From the NCBI GenBank assembly GCA_013306675.1, contig JABLUY010000239.1:1-56199 (forward strand): 56,199 nucleotides of DNA. Reading direction: 5' to 3'. Below are positions 50,042-56,199 of this stretch, in pieces. The notes under the pieces are model-generated. The model was not told the origin of the DNA and did no database searches. It saw only the letters and a program-made list of their open reading frames with translations. Position 1 is the first letter of the stretch. Each line of letters begins with the position of its first letter. Origin of the DNA: Thraustochytrium sp. TN22 (Eukaryota > Sar > Bigyra > Thraustochytrida > Thraustochytriidae). The position numbers and the translations under genes are program-made.

Positions 50042-50629
50042 TCAGGGGCCGAAGATGGAGGCGTCTACTCGCAAAAGGCGCTTGCAGAGCACCTCGGCCG
50101 CGTGCGCGCGATCGTCCAGCTCGAGCTGCAGGGCATGATTCTCGGCGCGCAGCTGTGCCACAAGCTCGGCCCAGCCGTCCATACGGCCCTTGCGCTCGGA
50201 CGCCGCCACGCGCGCCGCGACGGCCGCGGCCGTGGCATGGATGGCGCACCAACCGTGGGCGAGGGCGCGCGTCTCGGCCCGACGGAGGACGGCCACCATC
50301 GCGGCGGCGGCGCGGCGCTGGCGCTCCTGGCGAAGAATGGCGCGGAGCGCCTCCAGCAACTTGTCCTGCTCTTCGGCGCGCTCCTGGAGACCAAGGCTGA
50401 GGCGCTCCTGCGCCAAGAGGCGAGCGCGAAGGTTCTCCTGGACCGAGCGTTTCACGAGGATGAGGTCATCGTGGTGCGCCTCGGTGGACTCGAGCGCGAG
50501 CGGGGATTTGGACTCGCTGCTCACGGCTCGCTTTGACGCCTCATACTGCTGGAGGACCGCCTCGCTTCTCGGTGAGAACGGGGGCGCGCCGCCCTCTTCC
50601 TTGCGCTCCAAGACCTCCCGGTCCTCCAT
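50042..50629 (-). CDS. Small coiled-coil protein
   Basis: 195 residues from a clear ATG at 50629 (MEDREVLERKEEGG). After a short Ser/Pro-rich segment, residues about 25-185 are almost entirely helical with heptad Leu/Ala/Val (LILVKRSVQENLRARLLAQE, LSLGLQERAEEQDKLLEALR, LVAQLRAENHALQLELDDRA). No catalytic motif, signal or membrane span. No family is recognised. Coding sense is supported by the regular heptads over the full length and the clean start. Confidence 0.65.
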   Translation of the reverse strand: MEDREVLERKEEGGAPPFSPRSEAVLQQYEASKRAVSSESKSPLALESTEAHHDDLILVKRSVQENLRARLLAQERLSLGLQERAEEQDKLLEALRAILRQERQRRAAAAMVAVLRRAETRALAHGWCAIHATAAAVAARVAASERKGRMDGWAELVAQLRAENHALQLELDDRAHAAEVLCKRLLRVDASIFGP

Positions 50630-50639
50630 TGCGCCGATT

Positions 50640-50679
<40 letters not shown>

Positions 50680-51144
50680 CACCGCGGGCAGGCCTACAAC
50701 GCCTCGGCGACCGCTACTGCAGCGCGCGGTCGTCGCCGACACGGCCGCGTGCAGTATTCTTCTTTCTGCGTGTCGAGGACGACGCATCCTTTGGTTAATC
50801 GCCGTCGCCACCGTCTCGCGTGACCGGACAAACTGCGGAACGATCCCGGAACCGATGGATGCGCGCGGCGGCGCTCGCCGCCTCGGGTATGCTTATCCTA
50901 TCGACAGTCGGGCCCGTTCTTGCTGACACGGCGAAGAGAATCTAAGTACTTGTCTAAATCATAGAAAGTGGTTCTCGTGATGAGTCTTTCTCTGGTGAGG
51001 CGTGCGGCGCGTCCAACTTTCATGACGATAGTTGACTCTCGCTAGCCTACAAGCGCCAACAGCAGGCGACAGACCTTCCACTGAATAAAGAATTTCGTTC
51101 ATCACAGTTGAAAGGTGGCTCATGTTGCAAGTTCATCACCAGGT
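50630..51144. other. Intergenic region with (TGCG)n
   Basis: Lies between two minus-strand genes. Contains the TGCG array listed separately and an AT-richer patch (about 50930-51100) but no gene or RNA that I can recognise. Confidence 0.4.
50641..50679. repeat. (TGCG)n tetranucleotide array
   Basis: About 9.7 perfect units within 12 bases upstream of the coiled-coil gene start, in its leader or core promoter. Confidence 0.92.
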
Positions 51145-52641
51145 CTAAGCGGTTGCCGAAGCGCGGCGCCTGGGACGGCTGCGTGGGGTACGGCGAAAGT
51201 CATCCTCAGCAATGTGTTCGACATTGCGGTTCTCGCCGGCAAGCCGCTTCTCCTCGGCGGCCTCGGCGGCCGTGGCCATCTTGCCGAGATGCTTGGTGCC
51301 AGCGCGAGGACGTTTGGCAGTCTGTTCTTGGTCGTCGTTCTTGTGCTTTCCCTCGTGCTTTGTCTTGGTCTTGCCCTTGCCAGCGCGAGAGGATCGCTTG
51401 CGCTTGATGGTCTTTCCGTGGTCGTCGTCCTTGTGTGTGTCTTCGTCCTGCTTCGCCTCAGTCTGGTCGTTGCTCTCCTGCAGGCGCTGGACGAGCTCAG
51501 CCTTGACTCCGGATATGGGAAGATCGGCCGCGCGCAGGCGGTCGCGCAACTCAGAGACGCGCAGCATCGAGAGGTCGCCGTCGGCGTCTTCCGCCTGCAG
51601 CGCAGCAAAGTCCTCCTTCTTGACCTTCTCCTCCTTTTTATCGGTGGTGTGCGCCTTGAGCAGGGCAACAAGGTCCGCTTTGCGCTTGCCCTTGCTCTCG
51701 CTAAGCTCGACGCCAATGCGCGAAAGCTCGTCGCGGAGCTCGGCGACAGAGCACTTCTCCGGCGTGATCAGCCTGTCTGCAAGCGGCTCATGTGCGCAGT
51801 GGGACTGAAAAACGCGTACGTCGGACGACTTGGCAAGCGCCTCGTCCGACTCCCGCAGAGGCTGGCACTTGGGGCAGGCGTAGCACGTGCGCGTGTCCAT
51901 ATCCCATGAGATGACCTTGCCGCCACACCGGCCGCAGGTGGACTGGTTGTAAATGTAGCGGCGCATCTTGGGCTTGCCGAGGCGCTCCGCCTCGTCCTTG
52001 TCGACGGTGAGGATGCTGCCAGTCTTGAAACCACGTTGCAAGAGGTCGACCGAGTGCGCCCAGATGCGGTCAAACTCGGTGCGCTCTAGCAGCGCGGCGG
52101 GCCGATTCGGATGCACGCCGGCCTTGAAGAGGATCTCGGCGCGAAAGATGTTACCGACACCGGCGAAGAGCGCCTGGTCCATGAGGATGCGGCCGATGAC
52201 CTTTTTGCTGCGGCGCACGCGCTCCCAGAGCGCCTCCGGGTCGGCATCCTCGCGCAGCGGGTCCTCGCCGAGCGCCGCTTTGCGCTCCTGAAAGAGCTCC
52301 AGCGAGCCGTGCTTGACGATCATGGCCGACAGGTGTGAGGCAATGTTGTGCTCGGCGTTCTCGAGACGGAGCCGGGTCGTCGGCTTGGGCTCGGGCGCCG
52401 CGTCCAGGTCGTAGACCGCCCATCGCCCGCTCATGCCAAAGTGCACGTGTACCACGTTGTCCCCATCGAAAAAGGCGAAGAGGTTCTTTCCGACTGCTTC
52501 TAGCTTCTGCAGCAGCTGCCCGTCCACTGCCGCGGCGCCCTCCTTGAAGCGCCCGTTCGGCGAGGTCGCCTTGAACCGCTTGCCCTTGAGCACCTTGTTG
52601 AACGAGTTCGCAAGCCGGTGGACCTGGTGGCCCTCCACCAT
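51145..52641 (-). CDS. Nei/NEIL-type DNA glycosylase with two SAP domains
   Basis: 498 residues. The start is fixed at 52641 because Fpg/Nei enzymes use the residue exposed after Met removal; the protein begins MVEGHQVHRLA, so residue 2 is Val and residue 3 the conserved Glu. Val2 is also the N-terminal residue of animal NEIL3, while most Nei/Fpg proteins have Pro2. The H2TH region LFAGVGNIFRAEILFKAGVH carries the family motif. A Cys4 zinc finger (CGRCGG...CYACPKC) spans about 238-261. Two SAP motifs follow (about 295-329, SVAELRDELSRIGVELS; about 355-388, LRVSELRDRLRAADLPISGV), then a Lys/Arg-rich tail. It should excise oxidised bases and nick abasic sites in base excision repair in the nucleus. 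The open frame upstream reads poly-Cys from a CTG tract and has no ATG. Confidence 0.94.
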   Translation of the reverse strand: MVEGHQVHRLANSFNKVLKGKRFKATSPNGRFKEGAAAVDGQLLQKLEAVGKNLFAFFDGDNVVHVHFGMSGRWAVYDLDAAPEPKPTTRLRLENAEHNIASHLSAMIVKHGSLELFQERKAALGEDPLREDADPEALWERVRRSKKVIGRILMDQALFAGVGNIFRAEILFKAGVHPNRPAALLERTEFDRIWAHSVDLLQRGFKTGSILTVDKDEAERLGKPKMRRYIYNQSTCGRCGGKVISWDMDTRTCYACPKCQPLRESDEALAKSSDVRVFQSHCAHEPLADRLITPEKCSVAELRDELSRIGVELSESKGKRKADLVALLKAHTTDKKEEKVKKEDFAALQAEDADGDLSMLRVSELRDRLRAADLPISGVKAELVQRLQESNDQTEAKQDEDTHKDDDHGKTIKRKRSSRAGKGKTKTKHEGKHKNDDQEQTAKRPRAGTKHLGKMATAAEAAEEKRLAGENRNVEHIAEDDFRRTPRSRPRRRASATA

Positions 52642-52665
52642 CTTTTGCTTGTTCGCTGTTCGCCT

Positions 52666-52700
<35 letters not shown>

Positions 52701-53311
52701 TGCCTGCCTGCCTGCCGTCGAAGAAGAAAGAAGGAGGCACGGCCGACCTTGGCGCTCTGCTGCCGCTGTGCGCGCCGCCGGCTGGCCGTCGCCCCGGCGC
52801 ACGCCCCGGCGCCTCGGCCCGGCCGCTGAAGAGTCCGCCCGGCCGCTCTAGCTAGCTAGAGTCTGCCCGCCGTGGGCGAGAGCCTCTCTTCGGGTATGGT
52901 GGCGGTCACCATCTTGCTCCCGAGCCTAGCGCTGACGTGCCTGGCCCGGCCCAGGGCCCAGGGCCTGGGCCTCGAAAGACCGTGTGCAGAGTGACACGTC
53001 GGAGGCCGCCATGGCGAACGAACTCGTTCAACGCCCGAGAGACGCAGTGAGTCAGACGTACATGAATGGCAATGTCAAAGATCTAAAAGTTCTACTGCAC
53101 AACGCAACCTCGCAGCCTCTGCGCAACGCAATTTCAACAACGGCTCTAGGCGGGGCCGCAGGGCACTCGGACTTGGAGCGTCTGAGCACGCCGGTGGTGA
53201 CGTGCAGGAGCAGGAACTGCAAGTCGAAGAAGGGCTGCAAGGCGAGCGTCTCCAAGCTGCAAGAGCAGCAGCTGCAGCATCAACTCAACTGCACAGGGCG
53301 AGCGCCGCAGG
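52642..53311. promoter_or_regulatory. Divergent intergenic region with (CAG)n
   Basis: About 670 bases between the glycosylase and kinesin starts. The CAG array is in the glycosylase leader. CTAGCTAGCTAGA occurs at 52849-52861. No gene is recognised. Confidence 0.4.
52665..52700. repeat. (CAG)12 microsatellite in the glycosylase leader
   Basis: Perfect CAG triplets starting about 23 bases upstream of the minus-strand ATG. Confidence 0.92.
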
Positions 53312-55456
53312 ATGAGTGGCAAGGGCAAGGAGAGCGTGGAGCGTGTCAAAGTGCACTGCCGGCTGCGGCCGTCGCTGGGGTTCGAGGGGGCCGCCGAGGC
53401 GCCCGTGGTGCGACGCGGGCGCGTGTTGCGCACGGCGGAGAGCACGGGCAGCGAAGATGCGGAGGCGACGGAGCTTGTGATGCTGCGCAACGAGACGTTC
53501 TCTTTCGACTCGTACCTGGACGCGAGCGTGGACCAGGCGACGGTGTACGAGCGCGTCGCGGCGCCCATCGTGTCGAGCGTGCTGCAAGGCTTTAATGGCA
53601 CGGTGTTCGCGTACGGGCAGACAGGAAGCGGCAAGACGTACAGCATGTTTGGCGAGGGCACAGGCGCGAAGGCGGGCATCGTGCCGCGCGCTTTGGCGCA
53701 CGTATTCAAGGTGGTGAACGAGGACGAGGCATTTGAGTATACGGTGACTCTCTCTTACGTGCAGCTGTATTGCGAGCTGATCACAGACCTGCTGGGCCCG
53801 CACGGCGACGGGGAGAGCGGCGCGGGCAAGAGCCTGCTGATCCGCGAGGACACGCGGCGCGGCATCTTCATCGAGGGCGTGAAGAGCGCCATGGTGGAGT
53901 CTGCCGAGGAGGCCTTGTCGTTGTTGCAGGAGGGCGACGAGCACCGCGTGCGCGCGGCGACGAAGATGAACGCGACGAGCAGCCGGTCGCACGCGTGCAT
54001 CATTGTAAACATCACAAAGCGCGCGGCGGGCGCGCCGGGGAGCGCCAAGGGCAAGAAGACGTCCAAGGTCAAGTACGGCAAGCTTATATTGGTGGACCTC
54101 GCCGGCAGCGAGCGCGTCAAAAAGGCGCTGGGGGAGAGCGTGAGTCACCTCGGGACGCGGTTTATGGAGTCCAAAGCCATCAACCTGAGCTTGTCCGCCT
54201 TGGGCAACTGCATCTCGGCGCTGGCGCAGCGCAAGCAGCACGTGCCGTACCGCGACGCAAAGCTGACGCGTCTCCTGCGCGACTCGCTGGGCGGCAACTC
54301 CATGACTGCCTTGGTGCTGAACGTGGCTCCGCACGAGTCCTATGCGAGCGAGACCAAGTCGACGTTGACCTTTGGCCAGCGCGCCATGGCGGTGCAGACG
54401 CGCGTGAGCATCAACGAGCAGGTGGACTTTCAGGCGCTCTACAGCAGCGTGCAGGCGACCTTGGACCGCAAGGACGACCGCATTCACGAGCTGGAGATCG
54501 CCTTGAGCAAGCTTCGCATCGAGCTGGGCGACTCGCGCCAGCAGGCCGCCAAGGCGGAGCAGGAGCGCAGTCTAGCGTCCATGCAGCTGCAGTCGCTCTC
54601 GGTGTCTGGCGATGCCGCCGCGCAGGTGGAGGCGCTGCAGCGAGAGCATCTGCGCGCGCTGGACGACTTGCGCGCGCAGCACGAGGCGGACTTGACCGAG
54701 GCAAAGCAGCGCGCCGCCTCGGCGCAGGAGGACTGGCACCGCCTCGAGTACGAGCTCAAAGACGAGCGCGAGGAGCACCTGCGCACCTGCGCTTTGTTGC
54801 GCGAGAAGCAGTCGCAGCTGGCGGACGCGGAGCAGTCCAAGGAGGAGCGCATCGCGGAGCTCTTTGAGGACCTCAAGGCGGCGCAGGACCGAGCCGACGC
54901 GCTCGCGACGCAGCTCGAGGCGGCCACGCGCGACCGAGATAAGCTCGAGGTCTCGCGCGCGTCCATGGCGCAGGAGCTGCAGCAGGGCCGCGAGTTCGAG
55001 AAGCGCGGCCTGCAACTCATGGAGGCGCTCACCTCGCGCGTCGAGTCGCTCGAGGAGGGCCGGCGCAAGACCGGCAGCGTTGGCGTGCCCAAACATGTGC
55101 ATTCGCCGGTCTCGTCTTCCGGTGACAGCCGAATCGAGAGCCGCGCGTCTGCTTCTTCTTTCTCCTCATCCCAGTCAAGAACCAAGGGCCGTCGTCTCAC
55201 GCGCGTCGTGCCGCTGTCCCCGGCTCGCGCCCGCGGCGGCGGCAACAACAATAACAACGACCACGAGGAGGAGGACGGCTGGGCCGACAGCACCACTGGC
55301 AACGCCAGCACCAGCGCGGGTCGCTTCGGGCGGCGACGATCCGCGCCGGGCTCGTCCGAGCGCTCCGGCGTCTCCTCGCAGCCGCCCTCCTCGAGCCGGC
55401 GCGGCGGCCCTCCCGCGCGCGTGGGCTCCGCTACAGCCTCGATCCTGCGCTTCTGA
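53312..55456 (+). CDS. Kinesin motor protein, ARK-like
   Basis: 714 residues from the ATG at 53312 (MSGKGKESVERVKVHCRLRP). An N-terminal motor domain spans about 12-365 with P-loop GQTGSGKT at 102-109, switch I NATSSRSH near 221-228, switch II DLAGSER from 262, and the HVPYRDAKLTRLLRDSLGG microtubule-binding segment. The wording of the head (LSYVQLYCELITDLLGP; STLTFGQRAMAVQTRV) is closest to the ARK/ungrouped kinesins of plants and protists. A coiled coil fills about 370-590. The tail is Ser/Arg-rich and disordered, with no armadillo repeats, which plant ARK proteins carry. All ATPase motifs are intact, so it should be an active, probably plus-end-directed motor. Confidence 0.96.
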   Translation: MSGKGKESVERVKVHCRLRPSLGFEGAAEAPVVRRGRVLRTAESTGSEDAEATELVMLRNETFSFDSYLDASVDQATVYERVAAPIVSSVLQGFNGTVFAYGQTGSGKTYSMFGEGTGAKAGIVPRALAHVFKVVNEDEAFEYTVTLSYVQLYCELITDLLGPHGDGESGAGKSLLIREDTRRGIFIEGVKSAMVESAEEALSLLQEGDEHRVRAATKMNATSSRSHACIIVNITKRAAGAPGSAKGKKTSKVKYGKLILVDLAGSERVKKALGESVSHLGTRFMESKAINLSLSALGNCISALAQRKQHVPYRDAKLTRLLRDSLGGNSMTALVLNVAPHESYASETKSTLTFGQRAMAVQTRVSINEQVDFQALYSSVQATLDRKDDRIHELEIALSKLRIELGDSRQQAAKAEQERSLASMQLQSLSVSGDAAAQVEALQREHLRALDDLRAQHEADLTEAKQRAASAQEDWHRLEYELKDEREEHLRTCALLREKQSQLADAEQSKEERIAELFEDLKAAQDRADALATQLEAATRDRDKLEVSRASMAQELQQGREFEKRGLQLMEALTSRVESLEEGRRKTGSVGVPKHVHSPVSSSGDSRIESRASASSFSSSQSRTKGRRLTRVVPLSPARARGGGNNNNNDHEEEDGWADSTTGNASTSAGRFGRRRSAPGSSERSGVSSQPPSSSRRGGPPARVGSATASILRF

Positions 55457-55779
55457 CGCGAGCAAAGCATGTGTGCGTGCAGCAAAGTCTGTCTGTCTCG
55501 CTCAGCAGCACCAATCCTGTCAACTGAAGCCTGTCTCTTGTATCTCTCTGATGTGTGTGTGGTGTGTGCATGTCCCGCCAACGAGCTAACTTACTACTCG
55601 AACAAACCAGCCCCTGGCTCGATGCCATGCGGCTCGGTGCGGCTCGATGGCTCGATCCAAGCCGATCCAGGCTCCGTGTCGGACGCGAGCGACGCGATCC
55701 GGAACGGGTGCAGTGGTGTATGCATTGCATGCAGCGCGCCAACCAACCTGAAGGCGCTGCTCTCCCTTGAACAGCCTCG
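55457..55779. other. Intergenic region downstream of the kinesin gene
   Basis: No gene seen. Contains TCTGTCTCT/TGTGTGTG-rich stretches and a GCTCG-rich patch (about 55625-55660). Confidence 0.35.
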
Positions 55780-56199
55780 ATGGTCTCGATACTGACCATG
55801 TGTCCATGTCCACCGTACCTTCGAAAGCGAACCCACCTCGAACTCGACGCCTCGCAGGACGAGGAGGACGAGGAGCTCCGCGAGCCGAGCCAGGCCGCCC
55901 GAGCGACAGCGTGCACAGCGCAGAGCGCAGCGCAGCGCAGCGCAGCGCCGCGCAGCGCCGCGCAGCACAGCGCAGTACAGCAGCGCAAGCAGCGCAGCGC
56001 AGAGCGGCCAAGCCCCGGCCTGCCGGTGCAGGACCCGAGCGCCGCGGCGCGTGTGCGCAAGACTGGCTGGCGCTGCCCTGCCCTGCGTGCAGCCGCGCAG
56101 CGACGGCAGCGAGCGCGACAGCGGCGGCGCCGCCCGCGCAGCCCCGACTCGGACTCGGACTCGGACTCGGACTCGGACTCGGACTCGGACTCGGACTCG
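55780..56199 (+). CDS. Possible 3'-truncated gene with Asp-Ser repeat
   Basis: An open frame from the ATG at 55780 runs 140 codons to the window edge without a stop. It contains YLRKRTHLELDASQDEEDEE, an Ala/Gln/Ser-rich stretch from a CGCAG repeat, an Arg-rich segment and a terminal (Asp-Ser)9 from GACTCG units. DS repeats occur in phosphoprotein-like and splicing-type disordered proteins. Composition alone could keep such a frame open in GC-rich DNA, so support is weak. Confidence 0.3.
   Translation, partial: MVSILTMCPCPPYLRKRTHLELDASQDEEDEELREPSQAARATACTAQSAAQRSAAPRSAAQHSAVQQRKQRSAERPSPGLPVQDPSAAARVRKTGWRCPALRAAAQRRQRARQRRRRPRSPDSDSDSDSDSDSDSDSDS
55915..56005. repeat. CGCAG pentamer-rich degenerate repeat
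   Basis: Many near copies of CGCAG with CGCCGCGCAG variants. Confidence 0.75.
56146..56199. repeat. (GACTCG)9 hexamer array at the window edge
   Basis: Nine perfect units ending exactly at the last base, so the array continues beyond the window by an unknown length. Confidence 0.95.

Noticed and set aside
52642-52740. Poly-Cys N-terminal extension of the glycosylase
   Set aside because: It comes from translating the CAG/CTG array, has no ATG, and would bury the N-terminal residue that Fpg/Nei enzymes need for catalysis.

Overview
This window is nuclear DNA from a GC-rich eukaryotic microbe. It has no operons or ribosome-binding sites. It carries long, mostly intronless open frames, triplet and hexamer microsatellites inside and between genes, and eukaryote-only families: kinesin, a HECT ubiquitin ligase, UBE2J-type E2, F-box, BCNT/SWC5, CAP-Gly and NEIL-type glycosylase. 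Short introns with CTGAC-like branch points are visible in one gene. High GC, few introns and large multidomain proteins would fit a stramenopile protist such as a labyrinthulomycete (thraustochytrid), but nothing seen here proves the lineage.

Layout. 1-6200: a ChrR-like cupin (5' cut by the window), a tandem cathepsin X/Z-like protease and a Q/N-rich coiled-coil protein. 6200-12250: a large MSP/TPR/ubiquitin-like/coiled-coil protein whose C-terminus looks like a decayed kinesin head, then a three-exon BCNT/SWC5 gene on the minus strand. 12620-27691: one uninterrupted frame of about 5,020 residues encoding an ankyrin/IQ/UBR-box/HECT ubiquitin ligase. 27700-32630: a microsatellite field, a degenerate iron-type alcohol dehydrogenase relative, a hard-to-resolve frame-broken region with membrane-protein fragments, and a MAPR heme domain plus TPR protein. 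33780-38460: a TPR protein with a C-terminal SGNH-like domain, divergent from a bZIP factor. 38494-43525: an ER-type UBE2J E2 divergent from an F-box/ankyrin protein. 43900-50000: a four-zinc-finger CAP-Gly protein, an unrecognised 772-residue protein and a CUEDC2-like protein. 50042-56199: a small coiled-coil protein, a NEIL/Nei-type DNA glycosylase with two SAP domains, an ARK-like kinesin, and the start of a possible gene that runs off the end in a (GACTCG)n repeat.

The genes do not form one pathway. Two themes recur: ubiquitin signalling (HECT E3, UBE2J E2, F-box, CUE-type adaptor, a ubiquitin-like fold) and microtubules (ARK-like kinesin, CAP-Gly protein, candidate pseudo-kinesin). Several proteins are enzyme folds that seem to have lost catalytic residues: the cathepsin N-domain, the Fe-ADH relative, the SGNH domain and the kinesin-like domain. 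That set of apparent pseudoenzymes, with unusual domain fusions, is the most interesting content. Domain calls were made by eye; start codons were re-chosen as the first credible ATG, because several long frames extend upstream without one.
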